A stretch of 35,633 nucleotides of DNA from Eubacteriaceae bacterium (GCA_029012125.1 JAQXLM010000038.1:1-35633); one strand, 5' to 3'; positions 9,572 to 18,932 are shown, numbered from the stretch's first letter. Notes: a model not told the origin generated them from the sequence alone. Numbers and translations: made by a program.

Positions 9572-10294
9572 CTACAGGCTTTCTATCCTGTCTACTATGT
9601 TATCAAAATTTTTTTGTATGTAAGTGTCATCCTTTAAAACTATAGGTACACCAAGGTTTGTTGAGATATGGATATTCTCGTCCATCTGGATTACACCCAC
9701 CAGAGAAGGTCTCAGCATGGCTGTTATATCCTTCAGCCTAGGTGCATAGCCTGCGGTCATCATCTCTGCAATTACCTTATTCAAAACAAGATATCTCTTA
9801 CTGATACCAAGTTTAAGCAGTTCTCTGTCAAGTGAATCGGCATCCCTGAGAGATGAATACTCAGGTGTTGTTACCAGAATACAGTCGTCTGCACCTGCTG
9901 CTGCCATAATAAGACCGTCATCAATGCCTGAAGGTGCGTCTATAATGATGTAATCGTACATTCCTCTCAGCTTATCGCACAGCACCTTCATGTGAAGAGG
10001 TGTAAGAGATCCGTCATCACGGTTAGGCGATGCAGCCATGAGATAAAGGCTCTCAAAGCGCCTGTCCTTTATCAGAGCCTGTTTAATCCTGCAAACACCT
10101 GTAAGTACGTCGTACACATCATATACCACGTTGTTTTCCAGGCCGCAGTACAAATCCAGATTTCGCATACCCATGTCCATATCAAGGATTACAACACTAT
10201 ATCCCCTCTTTGCAAGGGACGCACCATAATTAACGGCGAACATGGTCTTACCTGTTCCACCTTTACCTGATGCAATTAAATGAACTTTGCTCAT
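9572..10294 (-). CDS. minD: MinD-like septum-site ATPase (start refined to MSKVHL; track ORF starts at 10306)
   Basis: SGKGGTGKTMFAVNYGASLA deviant Walker A, VILDMDMGMRNLDLYCGLENNVVYDVYDVLTG, IIIDAPSGID; downstream of mreBCD-mrdA. Confidence 0.85.
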   Translation of the reverse strand: MSKVHLIASGKGGTGKTMFAVNYGASLAKRGYSVVILDMDMGMRNLDLYCGLENNVVYDVYDVLTGVCRIKQALIKDRRFESLYLMAASPNRDDGSLTPLHMKVLCDKLRGMYDYIIIDAPSGIDDGLIMAAAGADDCILVTTPEYSSLRDADSLDRELLKLGISKRYLVLNKVIAEMMTAGYAPRLKDITAMLRPSLVGVIQMDENIHISTNLGVPIVLKDDTYIQKNFDNIVDRIESL

Positions 10295-10337
10295 CTGTTC
10301 CTCCAACTATTTTTGATTCCCTGTTTAATATTTGCCG

Positions 10338-13076
10338 TTACTGCCTTACATTCTGTCCGGCAGTTGTGTATTTCTCACTCTTATTATTTGAATTGTCGTT
10401 TAATTTCAGATACGCGGATATTATATCCTTGGTTATAGGTGCTGCATTCATGGATGATCCTCCCTCTACCAGCATTGCAACAACCGCAATCTGTGGGTCA
10501 TCTGCAGGTGCCATAGCCATAGTCCATGCAAAGTCATCATAAGAACCCTTGTCACTGTTAATCATGTTCATGGTAATCTTATAATCACTGGCCTTTCTTA
10601 CCGCTTCATCCACAGCGCTGTCCTCTGTAGGGTATGACTCCGGATCATTTTCCATCAGCTTCTTCATGGTCTTGTTAACCTGACTCCATGTAACAGCTGT
10701 TCCTGCTGCAGAATTCAGGTATGCAAGATGCTCCTTGATGTAATTCACTTCGCTCTTAGGCTGCTTTATTGACTGGTTCTGAGCAGTACCGGTTTTACCT
10801 GCAACCTCTACAGGGAAGCCTGCCCCATATATTCCTGCCAGTGTTCCGTTTGTACATACTCGCTTCATACCTGCCAGAACAGCATCAAAGGCATCTTCAC
10901 TGATGTTAAGGTCCTTGGCCTTTGACTTTACAGTTGCACCCTCACCTTCTATTGCAGATACCACGCTGACTTCGTTTCTTTTACCGTAGTTGCCTATGGT
11001 TGCAAGATATCTTGCCATCTGTAAAGGTGTGTATGCATTATCTCCCTGACCGATAGCTATATTAAACTGGTCACCTGTTGTCCACTGAGCCTGAATGAAA
11101 TAGTCAAATTTAATATCAGAAGCAATCTGTTCAATGTATTTTTCTTTAACATCAGTCTTTTCACGAAGAAGTGTCATTAATTCGTCGTATGATGGATTTT
11201 CTTCAGTCCAGCCTGCTATTGTATACAGGTTCTCTCTCAGTTTTTCCTTATCGTTTGCAATCTTTTCAGGGAAGTAAGTGTGTGCATTATTGTAAAGATA
11301 TTCTCTTACTCCCAATTCTGTATTTGCAAGCTTTATTTCCGCTGATGCCAGCGGAGCGACAACTTCGTCCAGTTCGATTCCGGTTGCCTGTCCCAGACCG
11401 AATTTCTTGGCAGTGCTCAGAATTTCATCTACGGAAAGAGTATATCCCAGAGATGCTCCTGTGCCCCAGTCTTTACCTGTACCGATACAATAAAAGTAAT
11501 AGTTACATGAATTTCCTATGCCTATTTCCAAAGTCTGCGCCCCATGCAGTCCCCAGCCCTCGTTCCAGTTCATACATGCAAAGTTTCTTCCGCCTAATTC
11601 AATACGTCCGGCATCGACGATTGCCTGATTAGGGTTCAGTCCCTTCTGAAGGGCTGCAAGTGAAGTAACCGGCTTGAAAATAGAGCCCGGCTGTACTGCT
11701 GTTCTTGTAGCGTTGTTATATAAAGGTGCAGGTGAAAATACATCTCGAGGATTTGACGCCTGTACCGAGTTCCATGCTTTTGTGGAGATGCCGTTGGCAA
11801 AGATATTAGGATCGTAGGTCGGATAGCTTGCCATAGCAAGAACATCTCCCGTTTCAACATCCAGCGCTACTACGGCACCGCTTCGGCTGTTGTCATTTTT
11901 CAGTACATTCTCCTTCAATGACTTTTCTGCCACCTTCTGAAGCTCCAGGTCTATTGTAAGATATACGTCAGACCCCTTCTCAGCCTCCGTTTCGTTCAAA
12001 GTCTCCACATACTGTCCGCCGCTGTTTACACGGATTTCCTTGGTTCCGGCTTTTCCGTGAAGTTTTTCTTCCAGAGCTGACTCTATGCCTGCTTTTCCAA
12101 CAACATCAGATGCGCTGTAACCCAGCTTTTCAACATAGTATTCCTTTTCTCCTTCAGAAATGGCTCCCATATACCCTAGTATATGACACGCTGTATCCTT
12201 ATTTGGATAATATCTTTCGCTTTCCGAGGAAATCTCTATTCCTGCAAACCCTGATTCTTCCAGATAAGCAATGGTTTTTGCTCCAATGCCGGAAGCGATT
12301 TTGATTGGCAGATATCTGGTAAAACCGTTAGTTGCAATTTCATTTCTTACAATGAAAATTTTTCTGGCCTCTCTGTTGGAAAGGGACTTATCGATATTAT
12401 AGTTCTTTCTAAGCTGCTTAAAGCATTCCTTAGCACTTATCCCTTCATTGATTTCAGTTTCAGTAAAAGCAAACTTACCAAGAAAATATTCCAGTTCCTT
12501 GTCGTAAGTGTACTCCATTTTCTTGACAAGTATAGGAGGATCCAGATTGTACTTTTCCTGCAATTGCTCCATGGCTTCATAACGGTCTAATCCGTGAGGT
12601 ATATTGTACTTTGATCTGAGAGCTGAAAATGCCTGTTCAGCAGTCAAATCAGTAGGAAAGCCTTCTTCTTTCAGCCAGTTTTCTATTTTTTTCTTGTAGG
12701 TGTAATAAAAGGTTCCGTCAGACTTAATCTTAATCGGAAACTTATCTGTATACTTTTCTTTGTTTTTTATAAGTGTGTTAATCAAAGCAAGGGAAGACTC
12801 GTTAATCTCCTCTGTTGTCAAACCGCTTGCATTAAAATTAACCGTAAATACCTGCTTGCTAGTAGCCAGCACGTTTCCATTACGGTCATAAATATTGCCT
12901 CTGGGAGCTGAAGTGTATACTGACTTGGTATTCTGTTCAGAGGCTTCCTCTGTCCATCTGTCATGCTGGACAACGGTTACCATAAACAGCTTAATTCCCA
13001 ATACTATCATCAGTATTATGCTCACTACGACAATCTGTTGATATCTTGTATTAAATAACCCGGTGTCTCTTTTCAT
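10338..13076 (-). CDS. mrdA: Penicillin-binding protein 2 (class B PBP, elongasome)
   Basis: About 912 aa; APRGNIYDRNGNVLA, QPGSIFKPVTSLAAL (SxxK), SCN (GNSCNYYFY), VAGKTGTAQN (KTG); mre operon context. Confidence 0.95.
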   Translation of the reverse strand: MKRDTGLFNTRYQQIVVVSIILMIVLGIKLFMVTVVQHDRWTEEASEQNTKSVYTSAPRGNIYDRNGNVLATSKQVFTVNFNASGLTTEEINESSLALINTLIKNKEKYTDKFPIKIKSDGTFYYTYKKKIENWLKEEGFPTDLTAEQAFSALRSKYNIPHGLDRYEAMEQLQEKYNLDPPILVKKMEYTYDKELEYFLGKFAFTETEINEGISAKECFKQLRKNYNIDKSLSNREARKIFIVRNEIATNGFTRYLPIKIASGIGAKTIAYLEESGFAGIEISSESERYYPNKDTACHILGYMGAISEGEKEYYVEKLGYSASDVVGKAGIESALEEKLHGKAGTKEIRVNSGGQYVETLNETEAEKGSDVYLTIDLELQKVAEKSLKENVLKNDNSRSGAVVALDVETGDVLAMASYPTYDPNIFANGISTKAWNSVQASNPRDVFSPAPLYNNATRTAVQPGSIFKPVTSLAALQKGLNPNQAIVDAGRIELGGRNFACMNWNEGWGLHGAQTLEIGIGNSCNYYFYCIGTGKDWGTGASLGYTLSVDEILSTAKKFGLGQATGIELDEVVAPLASAEIKLANTELGVREYLYNNAHTYFPEKIANDKEKLRENLYTIAGWTEENPSYDELMTLLREKTDVKEKYIEQIASDIKFDYFIQAQWTTGDQFNIAIGQGDNAYTPLQMARYLATIGNYGKRNEVSVVSAIEGEGATVKSKAKDLNISEDAFDAVLAGMKRVCTNGTLAGIYGAGFPVEVAGKTGTAQNQSIKQPKSEVNYIKEHLAYLNSAAGTAVTWSQVNKTMKKLMENDPESYPTEDSAVDEAVRKASDYKITMNMINSDKGSYDDFAWTMAMAPADDPQIAVVAMLVEGGSSMNAAPITKDIISAYLKLNDNSNNKSEKYTTAGQNVRQ

Positions 13077-13573
13077 CAATAATACCTATCGGTTCTGTTT
13101 CTTTTGATTCTGTTTAACAGCACATAGTAAATAACTATGCCTATCAGTACATTAATCACCATATTGCCCGGTAGCGATTTTAAGGCGTACAGGTAAGAAT
13201 ATGGTGTTCCTATTAAATAATAAACTATCCATTCAACGGTAAGTGCAAGCCATGCTGACACAGCAAGCACTCCAACTGCATTAATGATATTCTCATGATT
13301 AAAGAAAAACTTTGCTACTATTATTGCAATGCATACCACGACCAGGCCCAAGGTCTTTGGACCGCAATAAAGTCCGTATACGGCATCGTCCAAAAGAGTG
13401 AATAATGCACCTATGGAAACTACGAACGGGTAATCATCAGTAAGAAAAGCCGCTACAGTAGTCAGACATAAAATCAGATTACCATTACCCATAGTACCCG
13501 GCAGGATTGCATCTATCAGGGGTTTAAGCAGAAATGCCAACAGACATCCGATAATCAACTGCTTTCTGTTCAT
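13076..13573 (-). CDS. mreD: Rod shape-determining protein MreD
   Basis: 165 aa multi-TM protein between mreC and mrdA. Confidence 0.9.
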   Translation of the reverse strand: MNRKQLIIGCLLAFLLKPLIDAILPGTMGNGNLILCLTTVAAFLTDDYPFVVSIGALFTLLDDAVYGLYCGPKTLGLVVVCIAIIVAKFFFNHENIINAVGVLAVSAWLALTVEWIVYYLIGTPYSYLYALKSLPGNMVINVLIGIVIYYVLLNRIKRNRTDRYY

Positions 13574-14388
13574 ATTATCACCGTAACTTTCTGCAGGGAT
13601 GTGAAGTCTACAGTTGGCTTAACCGTTACTCTTTCAAGCTGTGAATCACTGTCGTATCTAACCTTGGTTATCTTTCCTATTTCCAGTCCTGTCGGATATA
13701 CTCCCATTCCGGAAGTTATAATTTTGTCTCCCTCTTCAACTCTTGCGTTGCTGTCAAGCATAAAACCTTCCATTTCGCCATCAGAGAAGCTGTCAAGAAT
13801 ACCGATTAATTCCATGTTTCCGGACAGCTTAAAGCTGACTTTGCTGGATTCGTCTGCCAGAGATTTTACCTTTGCCCAGTTTTTTCCTACAGAGTAAACC
13901 GTTCCCACAAGACCACGGCCATTTACGACGATATCGCCATCTTTTACCTTGTCCTCGCTTCCCACGTTAATGGTAAAGTTATTCATCCAATTGCTTTCAC
14001 TCATGGATATGATATCACCGCTTACCATATCGTCGCTTCCGCCTATGCCCTTATAATTGAGGGATTTAGACAGATTTTTCAATTCACTGAGTTCATGAGC
14101 TGTGAGGGTTGCCTTGGCAAGTTCCTCCTTTAGCTGCTCATTTTCTTCCTTCAGGCGGTCATTCTCGACTGATATTTCCTTATATTTCACCAGCTTGGAG
14201 AATCTGTCTGTGATTCCGTCAGCCACGTAATTAACAGGTCTCAGAATTGTAGTGCATACACTGTTTACGGCTTTGCTTACAGGATTGCTGCTGCCCATGG
14301 TTGCAACAGAAGAAACAACCACAATGACGCATGCCACTATTATTAAGATTAAAAAACTTATTAACTTGTGATTTCTAATCCATCTCAT
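13570..14388 (-). CDS. mreC: Rod shape-determining protein MreC
   Basis: N-terminal TM, coiled coil, MreC beta domain (VVNGRGLVGTVYSVGKNWAKVKSLADESSKVSFKL). Confidence 0.95.
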   Translation of the reverse strand: MRWIRNHKLISFLILIIVACVIVVVSSVATMGSSNPVSKAVNSVCTTILRPVNYVADGITDRFSKLVKYKEISVENDRLKEENEQLKEELAKATLTAHELSELKNLSKSLNYKGIGGSDDMVSGDIISMSESNWMNNFTINVGSEDKVKDGDIVVNGRGLVGTVYSVGKNWAKVKSLADESSKVSFKLSGNMELIGILDSFSDGEMEGFMLDSNARVEEGDKIITSGMGVYPTGLEIGKITKVRYDSDSQLERVTVKPTVDFTSLQKVTVII

Positions 14389-14400
14389 AAGTCAAAATTC

Positions 14401-15456
14401 CTATCTTCTTACAATACTTGAAGCATAAATCTTTAGCTTTTCAATATCATCCAGGCTCTTACCCGTACCTTCAGCAACTGCCTCAAAATAGTTGTCAGCT
14501 ACTACAGCCTTAATGCCTGTTCTCTTTTCAATCATCACATCAAGATTATGAATATTTCCGCCGCCGCCTGACAGTACCATTCCGTTGGATGCAATGTCAG
14601 CTGCTATTTCAGGTGGGGCAAGCTCAATTGTATTCTTGATTCCATCAATAATCATGTCAACGGATTCCTCCAGTGCAGCCATGATATCGCGATTTGTAAC
14701 CTCAAGAATCTTAGGCAGACCTGAAATAATGTCTCTACCTCTTGCTTCCATGGTGATGATAATTTCGTCTCCGTTTTCATCCAGATCCAGGCAGGCAGAT
14801 CCAATATTAACCTTAAGATCTTCTGCAGTTCTTTCACCAATCAGCAGACCATGTCTCTTTCTCATGTACTGAATGATTGCTTCGTTGAACTTATCTCCCG
14901 CATTTCTGATGGAAGTGCTTGCAACGATACCTCCTAAAGCAATAATTGCAATATCTGTAGTTCCTCCTCCGATATCGGCTATCATACATGCTGTTGAGCT
15001 GTCTACATCCAGACCTGATCCGATTGCAGCCGCCATAGGTTCTTCCAGGACATAAACTTCTGTAGCACCCATTCCGCGGACAATCTGTTCTACAGCTCTT
15101 TTCTCAACCTCGGTTACTCCGCTTGGAACGCCTACAACAGCCCTGTAATTCTTAATCTTATTATCAGAAACTGCTTTTTCAAGGAAAGCCTTAAGCATGT
15201 CTGCAGCTCTGTCAAAGTCGGAAATTACACCATCCTTTAAAGGCCTTACAACATCAATATGTGCAGGTGCTTTTCCTATCATTTCTTTAGCGTCAGATCC
15301 GCATGCAATGGTTATTCCACGTTTATTGTCTCTTGCGATTACTGACGGTTCATTCAATACAATTCCCTTATCTTTTATGTAAATCAATGTATTAGCTGTT
15401 CCTAAATCAATGCCGATATCCTTAGCTGAAAACAAATTGAATTTAAAATTAAACAT
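14401..15456 (-). CDS. mreB: Rod shape-determining protein MreB (start refined to MFNFKFNLF)
   Basis: DIGIDLGTANTLIYIKDKGIVLNEPSVIA, ADIGGGTTDIAIIALGGIV, GMVLSGGGGNIHNLD. Confidence 0.96.
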   Translation of the reverse strand: MFNFKFNLFSAKDIGIDLGTANTLIYIKDKGIVLNEPSVIARDNKRGITIACGSDAKEMIGKAPAHIDVVRPLKDGVISDFDRAADMLKAFLEKAVSDNKIKNYRAVVGVPSGVTEVEKRAVEQIVRGMGATEVYVLEEPMAAAIGSGLDVDSSTACMIADIGGGTTDIAIIALGGIVASTSIRNAGDKFNEAIIQYMRKRHGLLIGERTAEDLKVNIGSACLDLDENGDEIIITMEARGRDIISGLPKILEVTNRDIMAALEESVDMIIDGIKNTIELAPPEIAADIASNGMVLSGGGGNIHNLDVMIEKRTGIKAVVADNYFEAVAEGTGKSLDDIEKLKIYASSIVRR

Positions 15457-15483
15457 CTTACTCCCTCCATTTTTCAACAATTG

Positions 15484-16164
15484 TCACGTATTCAATCCTA
15501 ATCCGTTAAGGCTGATAAACTTTCCGTCGCCGATAATAATATGGTCAAGAACCTTAATTCCCAGTATCTCACCTGCCTTTACAAGTCTTCTCGTAGTTTC
15601 AATGTCTTCTCTGCTTGGGGTAGGATCTCCGCTGGGATGATTATGAATTAAAATAACTGCTGCAGCACTCTTCTTCACGGCCATATTAAAAACTTCTCTG
15701 GGATGAACCACCGTACTTGACAGCTCACCTATGGATACATCATCGATATAGATGATATCCCCTTTGGTATTAACAAGGACGCTTTTAAAATGCTCTTTTT
15801 TTAAATATCTCAGTTCCTCCATAAACAGCGAGGCAACATCCTCACTGCATACGGCAGAAATTCTGCGCTTGCCGGGTGTTGTAGAAATTCTCTTTCCCAG
15901 CTCGACGGCCGACAAAATTGCACAGGCCTTCGTCTTTCCAATACCGGAGATTTCCACCAGTTCCTCTTTACTGCAGCTTCCCAATCCTGCTATTCCTTCC
16001 GGAAAAATCGACAGAATCTCCTCTGCAAGACCTATAGCGGATTTCTCACCGGTTCCTGTGTGTATTATAAGAGCAAGCAGTTCAGCATTGGATAATCGGT
16101 TTATACCGTATGTCCATGCTTTTTCAACAGGTCTTTCATATTCAGGCAATGATTTTATATGCAT
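15484..16164 (-). CDS. radC: RadC/JAB-domain protein
   Basis: EYERPVEKAWTYGINRLSNAELLALIIHTGTG, HHH-like ISGIGKTKACAI, VILIHNHPSGDPTPSREDIETTRRL. Confidence 0.95.
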   Translation of the reverse strand: MHIKSLPEYERPVEKAWTYGINRLSNAELLALIIHTGTGEKSAIGLAEEILSIFPEGIAGLGSCSKEELVEISGIGKTKACAILSAVELGKRISTTPGKRRISAVCSEDVASLFMEELRYLKKEHFKSVLVNTKGDIIYIDDVSIGELSSTVVHPREVFNMAVKKSAAAVILIHNHPSGDPTPSREDIETTRRLVKAGEILGIKVLDHIIIGDGKFISLNGLGLNT

Positions 16165-16341
16165 ATTTCCTCCGATAACAGGGGCTCAAAATCAAAATGC
16201 CACACACTCTTGTTATTCTCAAAACGCAAATTTTCATTGTAAATTATAACATTATTTGTCTTAGCTTACAAGCAAAACCGACTAATAAATTGCCTCGCCA
16301 GAGGACAGAATAATAGGGAACGAAAAAGGAGGTATACGAAT

Positions 16342-16506
16342 ATGAAAAAGAATTACAACCCAAGTATTCTATGTGATGTAGTACAGTGCAGACACAATGC
16401 AAATGATGGAAAGCATTGTTCTTTGGATTCCATTACAGTAAGTACTCACGAAGCTAACCCTTCAAAGACAGAATGCACTGATTGTCTGTCTTTCTCACTG
16501 AGATAA
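16342..16506 (+). CDS. DUF1540-like small Cys-rich protein (54 aa, below the ORF-track cutoff)
   Basis: MKKNYNPSILCDVVQCRHNANDGKHCSLDSITVSTHEANPSKTECTDCLSFSLR; SD AAAGGAGG upstream; CDVxxCxxN...C...CxxC pattern. Confidence 0.85.
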   Translation: MKKNYNPSILCDVVQCRHNANDGKHCSLDSITVSTHEANPSKTECTDCLSFSLR

Positions 16507-16530
16507 CACTTTTTTAGTTAGCCAGGCACT

Positions 16531-16571
16531 TAGCCCCCTCTGACTGCATATGTTGTAGTCAGAGGGGGTTA
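16531..16571 (+). promoter_or_regulatory. Strong hairpin overlapping the sigK Shine-Dalgarno
   Basis: CCCCCTCTGACT (16534-16545) / AGTCAGAGGGGG (16557-16568), extendable on both sides; GAGGGGG is 8 nt from the sigK ATG at 16577; no U-run follows the stem. Confidence 0.75.
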
Positions 16572-16576
16572 CATAA

Positions 16577-17215
16577 ATGAGCGATGCTTTTCCCAAACCG
16601 CTTTCAGAACAAGATGAAAAAAAATACGTATTAGCGTTAGAAGCCGGCGACCCCTGTGCGAGAGATGTTTTGATAGAAAGAAATCTCCGTCTGGTTGCCC
16701 ACATTGCAAGAAAATACGCTTCACAGAATACGCCTTTGGAAGATTTGATATCTATAGGTTCAATAGGACTAATCAAAGCCGTGGACACATACACAAGAAA
16801 AAAATCAGCCCGACTTGCCACATATGCCTCCAGATGCATAGAAAACGAAATTCTAATGAGTATCAGAGCAGGAAAGAAAAACAAAGCTGAAGTTTCAATC
16901 TGCTTGCCCATCGGTACAGATAAAGACGGAAACGAAATAAGTCTTAACGACATCATCGGCACTATGCCTGAAGAAGTATTTGAAAACCTGTTTACAAAGT
17001 TGCAGATAAATGAGCTCTACAAGGTTCTTAATACTGCATTGACAGGACGCGAGAGACAGATCATAGTCCAAAGGTACGGATTGGACGGCAGCAAACCAAG
17101 ACCTCAAAGAGAGATTGCCGAGGAGCTGAAGATAAGCCGCTCCTATGTCTCGCGAATAGAAAAAAAAGCATTGTCAAAGCTTAGGTCTGCTCTGCTATGC
17201 CACGATAATCGTTAA
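16577..17215 (+). CDS. sigK: RNA polymerase sporulation sigma factor SigK, without pro-sequence
   Basis: 212 aa; [72 protein letters not shown]... closely resembles mature SigK; in-frame TAA directly before the ATG. Confidence 0.92.
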   Translation: MSDAFPKPLSEQDEKKYVLALEAGDPCARDVLIERNLRLVAHIARKYASQNTPLEDLISIGSIGLIKAVDTYTRKKSARLATYASRCIENEILMSIRAGKKNKAEVSICLPIGTDKDGNEISLNDIIGTMPEEVFENLFTKLQINELYKVLNTALTGRERQIIVQRYGLDGSKPRPQREIAEELKISRSYVSRIEKKALSKLRSALLCHDNR

Positions 17216-17406
17216 AGGCAATGAATCTCCAGGGGTTCTGCTTCAGATGTCACAGCATACTGTTCCATTGCCATCATGTGAAGCTCTTCTCCATCAATCA
17301 TTTGAATAATATACAGCCTGCATAACAGTGCTATCAGAAGTAAAAAAAAGATATTCCGAATGGTTCGAATTCTGAAAAAACTTTTCATTGTAAGTCTTCT
17401 GGACAT
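17212..17406 (-). CDS. Small membrane protein resembling the N-terminal TM segment of a class B PBP; possible truncated gene
   Basis: 64 aa MSRRLTMKSFFRIRTIRNIFFLLLIALLCRLYIIQMIDGEELHMMAMEQYAVTSEAEPLEIHCL; the RLxxxQxxxGEEL..A..Q pattern is typical of PBP N-termini; SD AAAGGAG upstream. Confidence 0.5.
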   Translation of the reverse strand: MSRRLTMKSFFRIRTIRNIFFLLLIALLCRLYIIQMIDGEELHMMAMEQYAVTSEAEPLEIHCL

Positions 17407-17437
17407 TTTTCTCTCCTTTAAATCTTTACATTAAAAC

Positions 17438-17464
17438 ACTCCCGGGATTATTCTTCCCGGGAGT
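17438..17464 (-). terminator. Intrinsic terminator downstream of cmk
   Basis: ACTCCCGGGA (17438-17447) / TCCCGGGAGT (17455-17464), then GTTTTAA in minus sense. Confidence 0.75.
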
Positions 17465-17500
17465 AGAGATTATTATCCTTATTAAGTTTTATGTTATTTC

Positions 17501-18154
17501 CTATACATCTATTTTACTGCAGATATAATCGATAACCTGATCCACTGTCATTTCTGTGGTATCAACTTCCTCTGCATCATCTGCCTTTCTCAGCGGGCTT
17601 ACAGCACGATGTGAATCGTTGTAGTCTCTTTCGATAATACTCTTAAGAGTGTCTTCATAGGTAACATTTTCGCCTTTGGCAATAAGTTCCTTATATCTGC
17701 GATTTGCTCTTTCTTCAGGAGTTGCAGTGATAAAAAATTTGTATTCAGCATCAGGGAAAACATCAGTACCTATATCACGACCATCCATGATTACACTCTT
17801 TCTTGCACCCATCTCCTGCTGCACCTTAACCAGATGCTTTCTGACAATGCCAAGAGCGGAGCATGCTGATGCCTTCATGGATATCTCCGGTGTTCTTATC
17901 ATATTATTGATAATCTGACCGTCGAGAATAATATCACCTTTAGAAAAGTCAATCTCCGTCTCCTCAAGAAGCCGGGCAACGGCATCCTCCTGATCCTCTG
18001 AAATTCCAAGCTGAAGCATTTTGTAGCCTAAGGCTCTGTACATTGCTCCCGTGTCAATATAATCAATATTCAGCTTTGCGGCAATTGCTTTAGCTATTGT
18101 ACTCTTGCCGGCTCCACTGGGTCCGTCTATTGCAATTCTGAAAATTCTATCCAT
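17501..18154 (-). CDS. cmk: (d)CMP kinase
   Basis: IAIDGPSGAGKSTIAKAIAAKLNIDYIDTGAMYRAL, VIMDGRDIGTDVFPDAEYKFFITATPEERANRRYKEL. Confidence 0.97.
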   Translation of the reverse strand: MDRIFRIAIDGPSGAGKSTIAKAIAAKLNIDYIDTGAMYRALGYKMLQLGISEDQEDAVARLLEETEIDFSKGDIILDGQIINNMIRTPEISMKASACSALGIVRKHLVKVQQEMGARKSVIMDGRDIGTDVFPDAEYKFFITATPEERANRRYKELIAKGENVTYEDTLKSIIERDYNDSHRAVSPLRKADDAEEVDTTEMTVDQVIDYICSKIDV

Positions 18155-18162
18155 CTTTCCTC

Positions 18163-18618
18163 CTATTTATTACCGATTAGCTTCTCAATCTCCTTAACAA
18201 AGGTGTTAACATCTGTGAACTGTCTGTACACAGAAGCAAATCTTACATAAGCAACCTCGTCTAAATCTTTCAAAGCTTCCATAATCAGTTCTCCAACATC
18301 ATTGCTTTCCACTTCCTTAGACATACTGTAGTTAATCTTCTTTTCGATATCATCTACAATCTTTTCCATATCGGCAAAAGCAACCGGTCTCTTTTCACAA
18401 GCCTTAACAATTCCGTTCAGTATTTTATTACGATCAAAGGCTTCTCGTCTGCCATCCTTCTTAACTATCATAATGATGTTTTCTTCAACCTTTTCGTATG
18501 TGGTGAAACGTTTACCGCATACCTCACACTCACGTCTTCTCCTGATGGCATGTCCTTCCTCTGTAGGCCTGGAATCTATTACCTTGGTATCAAGGTTCTC
18601 GCAAAAGGGGCATCTCAT
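18163..18618 (-). CDS. nrdR: Transcriptional repressor NrdR
   Basis: MRCPFCENLDTKVIDSRPTEEGHAIRRRRECEVCGKRFTTYEKVE zinc ribbon plus ATP-cone. Confidence 0.97.
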   Translation of the reverse strand: MRCPFCENLDTKVIDSRPTEEGHAIRRRRECEVCGKRFTTYEKVEENIIMIVKKDGRREAFDRNKILNGIVKACEKRPVAFADMEKIVDDIEKKINYSMSKEVESNDVGELIMEALKDLDEVAYVRFASVYRQFTDVNTFVKEIEKLIGNK

Positions 18619-18689
18619 AGTTTTTCCTCTTTTCAAATATTATTATACGATTATTGTACTACATTTGCCTTCTCTTTTCCACAAAAACA

Positions 18690-18932
18690 TCAATATGTCT
18701 GCAGTTCAACCAGTATAACATCTTCCCCTACAGTTCTGATTTTGTCCCACTTGATAACTATATCGTTTTCTCTGCTGTTTTTTAAGGTAAAGAAACTTCT
18801 GGGACCGGGTATTACTATTCCATCGATTGTTCCCGTTGAAAGATTTACCTCAATATCCGAAACAAAGCCTATGCTCCTGCCATCGCCGATATTTATAACT
18901 TCTTTATTTTTCAGTTTGTCTGTGCTTAACAT
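18690..18932 (-). CDS. YlmC/YmxH family PRC-barrel sporulation protein
   Basis: 80 aa MLSTDKLKNKEVINIGDGRSIGFVSDIEVNLSTGTIDGIVIPGPR. Confidence 0.88.
   Translation of the reverse strand: MLSTDKLKNKEVINIGDGRSIGFVSDIEVNLSTGTIDGIVIPGPRSFFTLKNSRENDIVIKWDKIRTVGEDVILVELQTY

Noticed and set aside
16495-16962. 155-aa minus-strand ORF over sigK
   Set aside because: Antisense to sigK; the SigK frame is unmistakable.
16577-17215. Possible skin-element split or frameshift in sigK
   Set aside because: The reading frame is continuous from regions 2 to 4 with no insertion.
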